From: DATKZH01 sp964505295
Lineage (GTDB): Bacteria; Planctomycetota; Planctomycetia; Pirellulales; Thermoguttaceae
Direction of reading: 5' to 3'
Assembly: GCA_964505295.1 (NCBI GenBank)
Contig: CAZDHR010000020.1
Location: 1 to 34,005, forward strand
DNA length: 34,005 bases
The notes under the pieces are model-generated. The model saw nothing but the letters and a program-made list of their open reading frames with translations, did not search any database and had not been told where the DNA came from. The position numbers and the translations under genes are program-made. The stretch's first letter is position 1, and every line of letters starts with the position of its first letter. Positions 23,038 through 32,571 of this stretch are shown piece by piece.

Positions 23038-24645
23038 ATGATGAGAACGAGATTCACCGCATCGATGGCGAGCATGCTCTGCGTCTTGATCGGCGCCGGC
23101 TTGCTGCTGGCCGCCGAGGACGAGCAGGGCTTCGTGCCCATCTTCGACGGGAAAACCCTCGACGGCTGGGAGGGCGACGCCCGGTTCTGGAGCGTCGAGG
23201 ACGGCGCGATCACCGGCCAGACCACCGAGGACAACCCGACCGAGCACAACACGTTCCTCATCTGGCGTCAGGGTAAGGTCGACGACTTCATCCTCCGCTT
23301 CGAGTACAAGCTCATCGGCGGCAACTCGGGCGTCCAGTACCGCAGCTTCGAGAACCCCGAGTGGGAGCAGTGGGTCGTGGGCGGCTACCAGGCCGACTTC
23401 GAGGCCGGCGATCGCTACTCCGGCATCCTCTACGGCGAGCGATTCCGCGGCATCCTCGCCGACCGCGGCCAGAAAACCGTCATTGGCCCGGACCACAAGC
23501 CGAAGGTCGTCGAGCAGTTCGGCGATGCCGAGGGGCTTCAGCAGCACGTCAAGAAGGAAGAGTGGAACGAGTACGAGATCAGCGCCCAGGGCTTCCACTT
23601 CGTCCACAAGATCAACGGCCAGGTGATGTCGGAGGCGACCGACGAGGACACCGAGATGCGCCGCCGATGCGGCATCGTCGCCATCCAGGTCCACCGCGGC
23701 CCGCCGATGAAGATCCAGGTCCGCAACATCCGTCTCAAGCGGCTCCCCATGGAAGCCACGAAGAAGATCGTGCTCATCGCCGGTCCCAAGAGCCACGGCT
23801 ACGGCGCCCACGAGCACAACGCCGGCTGCCTGCTGCTGGCCAAGTGGCTCAATGAGGGCATGCCGAACGTCCACGCCGTGGTCTACCGCGACGGCTGGCC
23901 CGAAGACCCGTCCGCGCTGGACAATGCCGACGCGATCTGCGTCTACGCCGACGGCGGCGAACGCCACCCGGTCATGCCCCATCTCAAGGAAGTCGACAAG
24001 CTGGCCAAGAAGGGCGTGGGCATTGCCATGCTGCACTACGGGGTGGAAATTCCCAAGGGCGAGCCGGGCGACTACTTCGTCGACTGGATCGGCGGCTACT
24101 TCGAGACCGACTGGTCGGTCAACCCCCACTGGACGGCCAAGTTCGAGACATTCCCCGACCACCCGATCACCCGGGGCGTCAAGCCGTTCGAGGTCGACGA
24201 CGAGTGGTACTACCACATGCGTTTCCGGGAGAACATGGAGGGGGTGACGCCCGTCTTGACCGCCGTCCCGCCCGACGAAACGCGCGAGCGCCCCGACGGC
24301 CCCCACAGCAATAACCCCACCGTGCGCGCCCGCAAGGGCATGCCGGAGCACCTCGCCTGGGCGTGCGAGCGTTCCGACGGCGGGCGCGGCTTCGGGTTCA
24401 CCGGCGGCCACTGGCAGTGGACCTGGGCCAACGACAGCTTCCGCACGCTCGTGCTCAACGGCCTCGCCTGGACCGCCGGCCTGGAAGTGCCCCCCGGCGG
24501 CGTCCCCTCCCCAACGCCCACGATGGAAGAGCTCGAAGAGAACCAGGACTTCCCCCAGCCGGGCCCTGACGCCAAGCGCCCGTTCAATCGCCAGGAGTGG
24601 GTCGACCTGCTCGACGAGTGGAAGCAGGAGTCGGGCAAGGAATAG
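23038..24645 (+). CDS. Secreted DUF1080 (3-keto-disaccharide hydrolase) plus ThuA-like protein
   Basis: The 535-residue protein has a signal peptide (about 1-26). A DUF1080 domain follows (about 30-240; FVPIFDGKTLDGWEG, GGNSGVQYRS, KINGQVMSEATDED, GIVAIQVHRGPPMKIQVRNIRLK). This lectin-like fold is typical of planctomycete glycoside-cleaving proteins acting on 3-keto sugars. From about 243 a ThuA-like domain follows (KIVLIAGPKSHGYGAHEHNAG, GIAMLHYGVE, DHPITRGVKPFEVDDEWYY), ending near the C-terminus. The fusion is common in these bacteria. ATG codons occur at 23038 and 23041; GAGGAGGAG is just upstream. Role: sugar degradation outside the cytoplasm (inference). Confidence 0.93.
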   Translation: MMRTRFTASMASMLCVLIGAGLLLAAEDEQGFVPIFDGKTLDGWEGDARFWSVEDGAITGQTTEDNPTEHNTFLIWRQGKVDDFILRFEYKLIGGNSGVQYRSFENPEWEQWVVGGYQADFEAGDRYSGILYGERFRGILADRGQKTVIGPDHKPKVVEQFGDAEGLQQHVKKEEWNEYEISAQGFHFVHKINGQVMSEATDEDTEMRRRCGIVAIQVHRGPPMKIQVRNIRLKRLPMEATKKIVLIAGPKSHGYGAHEHNAGCLLLAKWLNEGMPNVHAVVYRDGWPEDPSALDNADAICVYADGGERHPVMPHLKEVDKLAKKGVGIAMLHYGVEIPKGEPGDYFVDWIGGYFETDWSVNPHWTAKFETFPDHPITRGVKPFEVDDEWYYHMRFRENMEGVTPVLTAVPPDETRERPDGPHSNNPTVRARKGMPEHLAWACERSDGGRGFGFTGGHWQWTWANDSFRTLVLNGLAWTAGLEVPPGGVPSPTPTMEELEENQDFPQPGPDAKRPFNRQEWVDLLDEWKQESGKE

Positions 24646-24718
24646 TGGTGCCGCTCGAGCCGCAGAGGAACCACCGGCGAAGCAGCAAGGGTGCCGCCGC
24701 CGCGCCGTCGACCCCGCC

Positions 24719-24793
24719 GTAGGGTGCGTGAAACGCACCAACGACGACACCACCAAACGTTGGCAAGAACATGGTGCGTTTCACGCACCCTAC
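24719..24793. repeat. Perfect 22-bp inverted repeat (gtagggtgcgtgaaacgcacca family)
   Basis: Arms 24719-24740 and 24772-24793 are perfect reverse complements with 31 bp between. It lies between convergent genes, so it could act as a bidirectional terminator, though it has no T-run. A third copy of the arm, 20 of 22 matching, lies at 26582-26603. Confidence 0.8.
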
Positions 24794-24846
24794 TTCGCTT
24801 GGGCGCTCAAAGCCACACCCGTTGCCCTTCCGTCGGCCGTGACCCG

Positions 24847-26268
24847 CTACCAGATGGTGTTCAACAACGCTTCCATCGCCACGACTTGAATCGAAAGCAG
24901 GCAGACGGTGAGGCCGATCTCGGGGCCGGGGCGATCGGCCGGTGCGGAGCGGCTCAGCGGCCGGGTGGCGGAGATCACGACGAGCGGGACCATGAAGAGC
25001 CAGATCCGCTCGACCTCCAGCGTGTAGAGGGGCGCGGCCGCGAGGATCGCCAGCGCGACGAAGAAGCTCAATCGCAGAAGCCGGCCCGACGACCGGCCGT
25101 CCAGCCCGCGCACGTCGCGGACGGCTTGGCGAAAGAAGAGCACGGCCACGGGAATGCCCGCTCCGGCAAACAGCGCAACGAGGTTTCCGACGACCAGGTG
25201 GGCGTACTGCGGCGCCGTGGCGTAGTTGCCGCCGTGCATGATGGCGTGATGTGCCCGAACCGCCGCGCCGAGATTCTCCAACAGATGATAGCCCGACCAG
25301 CAGTAGACCGCCGTGAGGAATAGCGCCGAGGACGCCGCGGCGGCGGCCAGCGCTTGCACGGTCGTCGGCAGTCTGCGGCGGTCGAGAAGGGCAGTCACTG
25401 CGAGCATCGCCAAACCCCAGAGTCCCAGAAAAGCGGCCGAGAACGTCATCATCGCCGAGATGGCAGCCGTCAGGCCGCCAAGACAACCGTAGAGCCAGGG
25501 CCGTCGACTTCGGGCCATCCACAAGAAGAAGTACGTCCACGCCATAGGCACCATGAACAGGCCGTCCATCGACGTGGCCGTGAAGAGCAGGACGCTCGGG
25601 GCCAGGAGGAACAAGCAGCTCGCCAGGCGCGCGAAACGCTCGTCCAACGCCTCCCGCGCGAGGCCATAGACGGCCGGCGCCGCCAGCGAGGCGGCCAGGA
25701 TCGTCGCCATCGCACCGGCCGCCGGGCCCGGCCAAACGCAGCGATCGACCCACCACAAGAAGAGCACGCCGCCCGGCGGATGCACCTGGCAGTGCATCGG
25801 CAGCTCCGGCAACCGCGACACGTAATCGTCGAGGAACCCGCACGCGGAATCGACCAGGGGCACGGCACCGATGTAGTCGGTCCCTTCGAGCAGCACGAAC
25901 GGGCGCCAGAGGCGCTGGGGGCCGCCGTCGATCATGGCCACGGCGCACGCCAGGGCGACGTGCCAGAGCACCAGCGCCGCGACGAACGCGGGTCGCCTCG
26001 CGCGGAGGCTCCACGCCCGGCACCGCACCCAGCCCCAGTAGGCGACCAGCGTACCGGCCGCCACGAGCAGGCCCGTCTTGAAATGCGGCCGCACGTAGGC
26101 ATAGAGCGGAACCACCCGATACACGGCGTTGCCCGGCCCGACCACGCCAAGGACCAGACCGCGGGACAGCATCAGCCATCGGAGCACGAAATGGTAAGCG
26201 GCCAGCAGTGCGAGAAGCGCGAGGCACTGTCCGCCCAAACGCCAGGCGGCGTGCCGTCGGTTCTCCAT
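24847..26268 (-). CDS. Polytopic membrane protein, probable GT-C fold glycosyltransferase
   Basis: The 473-residue protein has about eleven membrane segments. A PMHCQVHPPGGVLFLWWVDR segment after the third helix recalls the HPP/PPG loop of dolichyl-phosphate-mannose-type (GT39/ArnT-like) transferases. An acidic residue occurs earlier (LEGTDYIGAVP), as expected for the catalytic loop. I place it in the GT-C superfamily on this basis, without a search. The substrate is unknown. The gene starts 38 nt from 26306 with no good Shine-Dalgarno site, and is 322 bp downstream of the TPR gene. Confidence 0.75.
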   Translation of the reverse strand: MENRRHAAWRLGGQCLALLALLAAYHFVLRWLMLSRGLVLGVVGPGNAVYRVVPLYAYVRPHFKTGLLVAAGTLVAYWGWVRCRAWSLRARRPAFVAALVLWHVALACAVAMIDGGPQRLWRPFVLLEGTDYIGAVPLVDSACGFLDDYVSRLPELPMHCQVHPPGGVLFLWWVDRCVWPGPAAGAMATILAASLAAPAVYGLAREALDERFARLASCLFLLAPSVLLFTATSMDGLFMVPMAWTYFFLWMARSRRPWLYGCLGGLTAAISAMMTFSAAFLGLWGLAMLAVTALLDRRRLPTTVQALAAAAASSALFLTAVYCWSGYHLLENLGAAVRAHHAIMHGGNYATAPQYAHLVVGNLVALFAGAGIPVAVLFFRQAVRDVRGLDGRSSGRLLRLSFFVALAILAAAPLYTLEVERIWLFMVPLVVISATRPLSRSAPADRPGPEIGLTVCLLSIQVVAMEALLNTIW

Positions 26269-26446
26269 GACCGATCTCCTCTTCCGCCGAGGGCCACGTC
26301 GCCGGGCCGAAACCGGAAACGCCGGTTGCCCCGGAGCCTCGAGCTGCCCTCATGGTGCGCCGCTGCCGGACGACCGTCGGCCGAGAGTCTGCGCAGAAAC
26401 AACGTTTTCCCATCGTTTCCGCGCTTCGCGTGAAATCGCACGACGC

Positions 26447-26603
26447 GGACGCTTTGCGTCCGGCCCACGCGACAGTCTCCGGGGCCCATGCTTCCGGCGA
26501 CGTCTGGACGCAAAGCGTCCCGGCGGTACGTTACGATGCGAAGCGTCGTAACGAGGCAACCTTCTCCTTCCGTGATACGGTTGGTGCGTTTCACGCACTC
26601 TGC
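26447..26603. repeat. Cluster of three hairpin families in a short gap
   Basis: 26447-26461 (GGACGCTTTGCGTCC) and 26506-26520 (GGACGCAAAGCGTCC) are perfect inverted copies. 26530-26552 is a hairpin (gttacgatgc-gaa-gcgtcgtaac, nine of ten pairs). 26582-26603 is a copy of the tggtgcgtttcacgca repeat. The 322-bp gap 26269-26590 holds no gene. Confidence 0.7.
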
Positions 26604-28390
26604 TTTTGTCGGGCAGAAGACTCCTTCGGCTTGTCCGGCTGGCTCGGCTCGGGCTCGCTGGCCTTGGGCTTTTCCGGCTCTTTGGGCTTGGGCTTCTCCG
26701 GCTCCTTAGCCTCCGGCTTCTCCGGCTCCTTGGGCCCGGGCTTCGCCGGCTCTTTTACCTCGGGCTTCTCCGGTTCCTTCGGTTCGGGCTTTTCCGGCTC
26801 CGCCGGCTCGTTCAACAGCTCGCGAACGGGCTTTTTGGCCTGGTACGACTCCAGCTCCTTCTCGAGGGGCTCCATCTGGTCCTCGGCGCCGATCTCGATG
26901 GCCTTCTTCGACCACTTCATGGCGGTCTCGAAATCGCCGGTCTCGGCGTAGCCGGCGCCCAGGGTGCTGAGGATGTGGGCTGCTTTGTACTCGGTCAGCT
27001 CGCAGGCCTTCGTGGCCAGCTCGATGGCCCGCTTGCCGTCGCGGAGCTTTTCGTCGGGCGAGGTGGCCAGGACCCAGGCCAGGTTGTTCAGCGCGCCGGC
27101 GTCCTCCGGCTCGATCTCGAGCGCCTTTTCGTAGTCGGCGATGGCGTCGGCCTGGCGACCGGTGGTCAAGAGGGCGTCGGCGCGGCCTCGCAAGGCGATG
27201 GCATTGTCCGGCTGCTTCTTGAGCACGGCGGAAAACTTCTCGATCGCTTTGCCGTAGTGTTTTTCGGCGCTGTAGAAGAGGGCGAGCTGGAGCTCGATGG
27301 CCGGGTCCTCGGGCTCGGCTTTCTGGAGCTCTTCGAGTTGGCGGGCGGCCAGGTCGAACTTGCCGGATCCGGCCAGCAGCGAGGCGCGAAACCGCATCGC
27401 CAGGGGGAGATCGGGGTGCAACTCGAGCACCCGGTCGACGTCGGCCAAGGCCTTCTCGCGCTGGTCCAGCTCCTCGTACATGCTGGCGCGGAGCAAGAGG
27501 ACGGCCGGATTGGCCGGCTGGAGGGCATTGGCCAGGTTGAGCACCTCGACGGCCTTCTTGAAGTCGGACTTCAGGCCGTGGATCCGTGCCTGGTGCACCA
27601 GCGGCGTCGGCGAATCGGGCGCCAGCTCCCGGGCCTTGTCGAGGCCGGCCATCGCCTCGTCGTACCGTTTGAGCTCGATCAGAACCTTCGCTCGCAGCTC
27701 GTGCGTGGCGGCATGCTCCGGCTCGAGTTGGAGAGCCGTGTCGCAATCGGCCAGGGCCTGTTCGTACTTCTCCAGCTTGGCGTACGTGTTTCCCCGCAGG
27801 CGGAGGGTGACCGGATCGCCGGGGTTGATGCGGATCGCTTCGTCGAGATCGGCAAGCCCCTCGGCGGGGTCTTCGCGGAGCTCGGCGCGGAGCGTCAGGG
27901 CCTTCGCCCGAAACGTAAACTGGTCTTCGCTCAGGCGGATTGCCTCGCTGACGGCTTCGAGCGCGCGTTGGGTGTCGCCCTCGGGCAAGAGGTTCAATTG
28001 GGCGATTCGATAGAGGGCCTGGGCCTGCTTGGGATCGAGCTCGACGCCCTTTTCCAGGTCCTCCAGCGCCACGCGGCGGAATTGGCGCCACCGGGGGTCG
28101 ACCGGTCGCGCGGCGAGGATCGTCTCGGCGATGACCGAGCCACGCTTGACCCGGGTGGAGGCGAGCAGTTGGGTTGCGAACCGGGTGTTGTCTTCGTCGA
28201 GCCCTTTTTCGAGGGCGCTTTCGCAAAGGCGGATCACCTCACCCAAATCGGTGAGCGTGCCGTAAGTGAGCTTCAGCTCGGTGGCGCGGTCGAGGTCGTC
28301 GAGCCCCTCGTTTTCGGCCAGGACTCGATCTGCGGCCACGATGCCCGCCAAAAGCAGGCCCAAAACACCGGATCGAAGGATGAGCGACAT
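26591..28390 (-). CDS. Exported tetratricopeptide-repeat protein with Pro/Glu/Lys tail
   Basis: The 599-residue protein starts at ATG 28390 (GGAG 9 nt upstream; the signal sequence MSLILRSGVLGLLLAGIVA begins there; longer readings lack it). About ten TPR motifs fill residues 60-500, for example AEGLADLDEAIRINPGDP, QALADCDTALQLEPEHA and AIADYEKALEIEPEDAGALN. TPR arrays mediate protein-protein binding. The tail (531-578) is six 8-residue units of EPEKPxxK type. The last codons and the TGA stop fall inside a dispersed repeat (26582-26603). It lies just downstream of the CHAT gene, same strand, so the two may work together (inference). Confidence 0.9.
   Translation of the reverse strand: MSLILRSGVLGLLLAGIVAADRVLAENEGLDDLDRATELKLTYGTLTDLGEVIRLCESALEKGLDEDNTRFATQLLASTRVKRGSVIAETILAARPVDPRWRQFRRVALEDLEKGVELDPKQAQALYRIAQLNLLPEGDTQRALEAVSEAIRLSEDQFTFRAKALTLRAELREDPAEGLADLDEAIRINPGDPVTLRLRGNTYAKLEKYEQALADCDTALQLEPEHAATHELRAKVLIELKRYDEAMAGLDKARELAPDSPTPLVHQARIHGLKSDFKKAVEVLNLANALQPANPAVLLLRASMYEELDQREKALADVDRVLELHPDLPLAMRFRASLLAGSGKFDLAARQLEELQKAEPEDPAIELQLALFYSAEKHYGKAIEKFSAVLKKQPDNAIALRGRADALLTTGRQADAIADYEKALEIEPEDAGALNNLAWVLATSPDEKLRDGKRAIELATKACELTEYKAAHILSTLGAGYAETGDFETAMKWSKKAIEIGAEDQMEPLEKELESYQAKKPVRELLNEPAEPEKPEPKEPEKPEVKEPAKPGPKEPEKPEAKEPEKPKPKEPEKPKASEPEPSQPDKPKESSARQKQSA
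26657..26800 (-). repeat. 24-nt minisatellite, six units, in the TPR gene
   Basis: Six tandem 24-nt units encode EPEKPEPK-type octapeptides near the C-terminus of the TPR protein. Units differ by a few substitutions. Gain or loss of units would keep the frame. Confidence 0.75.
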
Positions 28391-28554
28391 GGGACAAAGC
28401 TCCGTCTTGTTCAGAGGAAAAGGGTAAAGGGCCGCGATTGCCCTTCCGGTCATGTATTATCACCGGACCGGCCTGCGAATTCCATACGCGGGGGCCGCTC
28501 GCTGGGGCTTCTCGGCTTGCGGGCGGGTGGTCGGTCGGGCTTCCGTTGGGTGCT

Positions 28555-28616
28555 GGGTGCCACGGGCGTCTCGCCCGTGTGTCCCCGAAAGCACGGGCAA
28601 GATGCCCGTGCCACCC
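28555..28616. repeat. Inverted repeat (gggtgccacgggcg family)
   Basis: Arms 28555-28579 and 28592-28616 match at 22 of 25 positions with 12 bp between; each arm is also a small hairpin (cacgggc...gcccgtg). It lies between the CHAT and TPR genes. Confidence 0.75.
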
Positions 28617-28639
28617 GCGAGCCCGTGGATGACACACCA

Positions 28640-31600
28640 CTACGGCGGGGCAGCGGGCGGGGCCGGCTGCTTCTTGCCAGGCTGGAGCTTGATGACGGGC
28701 TGTTCCGGCTGGGGCTCGGCCGTTTCGGGCCGGACGCCCGAATCAACGAGCATGTAGCCCGCCCAGAAGAACGGATGGGTCGCCTTGGGCGGGTCGACCG
28801 TGGCGGCCCGTTTGATGCGGGGCTCGGCATCGAGGTCGAGGCGCGAGTCGGCGACCACGAGGACGGCCCGTTGCCAGGCGTCGGCGGGGCTGGTGTGGGG
28901 CAGCTCCTGGGCGAACTCGCGGACGATATCGAAGCTGGTCTGGCCGCCGGTGCGCCAGCGACTGAGCAGAATCGTCCGGGCCCCGCTCGACATCAGCCCG
29001 CAGACCGACACAAACACTTCCGCCCCGGGGGCGGCCGGACTGACCTGTTTGAGCGAGTTCTCGGCGGCCGTATGGAAGCCGGGCAGGATGACGACGCCGG
29101 GCGCCTGCCACGGCAACGCGAGCCAGTCGCCCAGCGAGTTGCCCGGCTTGTTCCGGTCGAGGGGAATCGGAGCCCAGGAGTACGGGCCCGGGTTTTCCAG
29201 TTCGACGTCGTCCAGGACGATCAACTGGTCCATCAACGAGGCATAGACGGAGGAGGGCCCGGGCAACGGCGGCTTCGTCACCGCCACGCACCGGGGTACC
29301 GCTTTGGCCAGGTCCTCGAAGGCGGCCTGGGCCACCCCCTCGTCGTCGCGGGGGAAGAGGCGGCCCACCACGACCGCCGTCTCGGCCGTGGGGCTCGGCT
29401 CCCTCCCATCCGGTACGGCCAACGACACGGTCGGGGCATACCGGATTCGGAACCGGGAGATCAGCGGCCGGACTTGGCCGCCCATGTCGACCAGAAGCGA
29501 TTCGAAGGGGACGTACCACATCACGCCGTCGGGCACGACGACCAGCTCGGGGAAATCGGCGGTGAAGTCGGCCCGGGAGCCTTCCAGCAGGTTCTCCAAG
29601 ACCTCCTGGGCAGACTTCTTCCAACCCGCGTCTTCGAGATCCCTCAGGCTCAGCTCGCGGTTCTGCTCGTATTGGCCCATCCCCCGCAACAGCCCGGCGA
29701 TCTGCCGCACCAAAGCCGATGTCCCCTTCACCTTCCAGGGCTGGTACTCTTCCTGGTTCATCAGGAAGCCGTACAGCTCGCCGCCGGCGACGAAGAACGC
29801 CAGCAGGACGGTCCCCTCGGGCAGGGCCTTTTGAACGTCCTTGGCCGAGCGCATGGGAGGAAACACCAAGCCGGCCGGCTCGCGGCGCACGGCGATCTCG
29901 CGCAACATCGCTTCCTGGTGGGCGCTGATCGTGCCGAGGGCCGCCAAATACTCCTGCAACCGGCGAAACGCCTCGGGCTCTTCGGCCACCAGCGGTATGC
30001 CCTTCCGGGCGTCGCGGAGTTGTCGGGCTTGGCGCGACAGCTCCCCATAGGCGGGGTATTGGGCCAACAGGTCCTGACGATTCAGCCGGGCCTCCCCGTC
30101 GAGGATTTCGTCGGGGGCCTCCAGGATCCACCGCAGCGACTGAAGCCGCCCGCCGTAGGCCAACGTGCTGAAGAAGCGATGTCGCCGGGCGCGGTCGGCG
30201 ATCTCCAGGGCCGCGTCGTGATCCTTTCGGGCCAAGGCGACGAGGAACCAGTGCTCGAACGACTGGGGGTGCGGCGTCCGCAGCACGGCCAGCGACTCCA
30301 TCGGCTCGAACGTCCAGTCGGTGGGCGTGGGGTCGCGGAGCAATTCGGTGTAGAGGTCCATGGCCCCGCGGGGGGTAATCGGGCTTCGCGTGTTGATTTG
30401 ACCGCCCGTAAAATTGCGATCGAGCTGAAGGATCTGATAGAGCCAGTGGGAGCCGTGCTGCATGTAGCCCATCGCGGCGGCCAGGGCCTCGTCGCCGGGG
30501 CCCATCTTGCGCTGCTGGAAAAAGACCATCGCCCGGAGGTAGCTCAGCCGGGCGCCGGCGCGGCCGAGCGCCATCGGTCGCCGGCCTATGGTCGCGGCGG
30601 CTTCGTCGAGCATCGCGGCCGCCTCGGCGGTTTGGCCGAGCACGGCCAGGTTTTCCGCCCCGGAGAGCATCAGCGAGACCCGCAGGCGCCGGAGGTCTTT
30701 CACCCTGGCCCACTGCGCGGCCGGTTCCAGGCGGGGAAAGACGCCGGGGCTGTTGGCCAACAGGTGCGTGAGGGCCGCGTAACGGAAGGCCTCTTGGAGG
30801 ATCCCCCCGTCGAAGAAGTGAAAGGCGGCGACCGAGGCGTCGTGGAAATGCGCGGCGGCTTGGACGAAGTTGCCCTGCTTGAGGAACAGCTTGCCCAACT
30901 CCAAGAGCGCGGTGGCGGTCAACGGGTGGTCGAACTGACCGGCGGCGACGATCGAGCGGGTCAACACGGGAATCGCCTGCTCGTCCCTTCCCCCGGCGAG
31001 TAGGGCGAGGCCGAGCTGGACGTCGATCCACGCCTGCGACCAGTGGTTCGGCAGCCCGGCACGCGACAGGGCGGCGATCAGGTCGGCCGTGATCGGATCG
31101 TGCCTGGCCAGGGGGCCCAAAAGCTCGGTCCGCCGCCGGATGGCCAGCGTGGTCGAGCGGACGATCTCCTGGACCTCGAGGGGGTAGAGCTGGGCCTGCA
31201 TCGCCACGCCGCCCTGCCGAAACACCGCGTTGTTGTTGATCCGGCCCTGGCGAATCAGCATCGTCGAGGGGAAATCGCCCAGCGGAGCCTTGCGGTTGCT
31301 GGTTCCCCAGGGGCAAGGCCGAATCGACCCGCGCTGAGCGGGACGGATGACCGGCATGCGGTCGAAGTCGACCCACATCATCCAGTCCGAAAAGGTCAGG
31401 TAGAGGCCCAGCGCGTCGTTGTAGCTCTGGAGGGCCTTGTCCAACTGCCCCATGTGGTAGTAGCACTCCCCGATCATCGTCAGGTAGCAGATCGAGTCGA
31501 TCCATCGGCTCTGCGGGGTCTTGATCGCACCACGCCATTCGTCCATGAAGAGATCGAGGGCGTCTCGGAATTCCCCGTCGTAGAAGGAAGAGAACGGCCC

Positions 31601-31756
31601 GAACTCCGACGAGTAGGTGACCGATGGGGCCTGTCTGGCTTGTCCCGCTGCCGGTCGCGCCAGCGGGCCGAGCACGATCGTGCCGCTGATCAGCAGGGAC
31701 AAGCACGCGCCCGACAGCCGCAAGCGACTGTCTCCGAAGATCGCCTGCGAACTCAT
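28640..31756 (-). CDS. Exported TPR-CHAT domain protein
   Basis: The 1038-residue reading from ATG 31756 has a signal sequence (RLSGACLSLLISGTIVLG) and AGGAGGAG upstream. Longer upstream readings lack coding character. Helical TPR-like repeats fill about 60-450 (MIGECYYHMGQLDKALQSYNDALGL is one; quoted core YHMGQLDKALQSYNDAL). The last 300 residues form a CHAT (caspase-like) domain: VVVPDGVMWYVPFESLL, a candidate catalytic His in PGFHTAAEN (about 895), Cys in VSVCGLMSSGARTILLSRW (about 919), and HPFFWAGYMLV near the end. The usual HG and SAC motifs are changed and the His-Cys spacing (24) is short, so activity is uncertain. It ends in a Pro/Lys-rich tail. CHAT proteins are proteases in some defence and death systems, but here an envelope role is as likely. 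Confidence 0.88.
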   Translation of the reverse strand: MSSQAIFGDSRLRLSGACLSLLISGTIVLGPLARPAAGQARQAPSVTYSSEFGPFSSFYDGEFRDALDLFMDEWRGAIKTPQSRWIDSICYLTMIGECYYHMGQLDKALQSYNDALGLYLTFSDWMMWVDFDRMPVIRPAQRGSIRPCPWGTSNRKAPLGDFPSTMLIRQGRINNNAVFRQGGVAMQAQLYPLEVQEIVRSTTLAIRRRTELLGPLARHDPITADLIAALSRAGLPNHWSQAWIDVQLGLALLAGGRDEQAIPVLTRSIVAAGQFDHPLTATALLELGKLFLKQGNFVQAAAHFHDASVAAFHFFDGGILQEAFRYAALTHLLANSPGVFPRLEPAAQWARVKDLRRLRVSLMLSGAENLAVLGQTAEAAAMLDEAAATIGRRPMALGRAGARLSYLRAMVFFQQRKMGPGDEALAAAMGYMQHGSHWLYQILQLDRNFTGGQINTRSPITPRGAMDLYTELLRDPTPTDWTFEPMESLAVLRTPHPQSFEHWFLVALARKDHDAALEIADRARRHRFFSTLAYGGRLQSLRWILEAPDEILDGEARLNRQDLLAQYPAYGELSRQARQLRDARKGIPLVAEEPEAFRRLQEYLAALGTISAHQEAMLREIAVRREPAGLVFPPMRSAKDVQKALPEGTVLLAFFVAGGELYGFLMNQEEYQPWKVKGTSALVRQIAGLLRGMGQYEQNRELSLRDLEDAGWKKSAQEVLENLLEGSRADFTADFPELVVVPDGVMWYVPFESLLVDMGGQVRPLISRFRIRYAPTVSLAVPDGREPSPTAETAVVVGRLFPRDDEGVAQAAFEDLAKAVPRCVAVTKPPLPGPSSVYASLMDQLIVLDDVELENPGPYSWAPIPLDRNKPGNSLGDWLALPWQAPGVVILPGFHTAAENSLKQVSPAAPGAEVFVSVCGLMSSGARTILLSRWRTGGQTSFDIVREFAQELPHTSPADAWQRAVLVVADSRLDLDAEPRIKRAATVDPPKATHPFFWAGYMLVDSGVRPETAEPQPEQPVIKLQPGKKQPAPPAAPP

Positions 31757-32334
31757 GATCTCCGCTCCTCCTCTCTCGCCAAAAGCCCCATCTCGGTCCG
31801 GCTGGGCCCGGCCCGGTGACGGATTCCCGGGGCCGGTCCGGCTCGGGATCAGCCAAAGAAGGACTTCCGTGTTCCCCCCCCGGTTTGGTGCCACTTTGGA
31901 CCGGGGGGAAGGGGGGCCTGGGGTCCCGACGCGGTAATCGTCCAACGCCTTTCGCCCGGCACAACGCCGAGGCGGACGCACTGAGAAATCCGGACGTCCT
32001 TTCCCGGTCGGTCCTCTGTCCACCTCCACGATACTATGATCTTACGCGCGGACAAAGCCCATTTCTACTACCGAGGGAGGGGGTGGTCGTCCCAGAGGCG
32101 GGCCTGCTCCGGTCGGATCGATGGTGACGCTCGGCGGAACCGGCTCGCCCCCGCCCCCTTTGCCGCCGCGCCCCGACTATCGGGGGACGTTCCCCAAACG
32201 CTAAAGTCCACCCACTCGGACGGACGATAACGGTCGTAACGGTTATGCTGGCTGCGGTGTGTTTGTCTGCCGGCCACGCGGGTGGATGACGGGTGCCGCA
32301 GGCAGAGTGTGCAGCAACAGGAGGGAGTAAGCCG
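31757..32334. other. 578-bp divergent intergenic region
   Basis: The gap between the CHAT gene and the lipoprotein gene has no convincing gene. It holds a G/C-run hairpin at 31872-31910 (ttcccccccc...ccggggggaa) and a direct repeat TAACGGT-cg-TAACGGT at 32228-32243. The latter is about 90 bp before the lipoprotein ATG and could be a regulator site. It ends with AGGAGG as ribosome-binding site. Confidence 0.5.
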
Positions 32335-32571
32335 ATGAGCGGCTCGAACAAGCGACGGCGCCCGTTGCGATGGCTGCTGGCCGGACTGGGGCTGTTTCTC
32401 GCCCTGGGACTGACCGGCTGCCAGGTGGACATCGGAGGTCAGACGCTACCCAGCCCAACCTACATGACGGACGATGTCCAGTATTTCGCGCCGGGACCCG
32501 AGTTCAAGCTGGCCCGGGAGGCGGCCGCCCTGAAGGCCGCCGAGCAGGAGCAAAAACTCCTTGGCCCCTGA
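32335..32571 (+). CDS. Small lipoprotein conserved in planctomycetes
   Basis: The 78-residue protein starts at ATG 32335, with AGGAGGGA 7 nt upstream. It has a basic N-terminus, a hydrophobic core (LLAGLGLFLALG) and lipobox LTGC, so it should be lipid-modified and exported. The mature part begins CQVDIGGQTLPSPTY and continues DDVQYFAPGPEFKLAREAAA. I recall closely similar short lipoproteins in other planctomycetes with no function assigned. The C-terminal stretch is helical. Confidence 0.85.
   Translation: MSGSNKRRRPLRWLLAGLGLFLALGLTGCQVDIGGQTLPSPTYMTDDVQYFAPGPEFKLAREAAALKAAEQEQKLLGP

Noticed and set aside
24719..24793. Intrinsic terminator between convergent genes
   Set aside because: The stem is perfect, but the 31-bp loop and lack of a T-run do not fit an intrinsic terminator. 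It is kept as a repeat with possible terminator effect.
26606..31003. A 1465-codon plus-strand open frame antisense to the CHAT and TPR genes
   Set aside because: It covers two real minus-strand genes and their gap, has low-complexity Gly/Leu/Arg/Val content, no motif and no start signal. In G+C-rich DNA stop codons are rare on the opposite strand.
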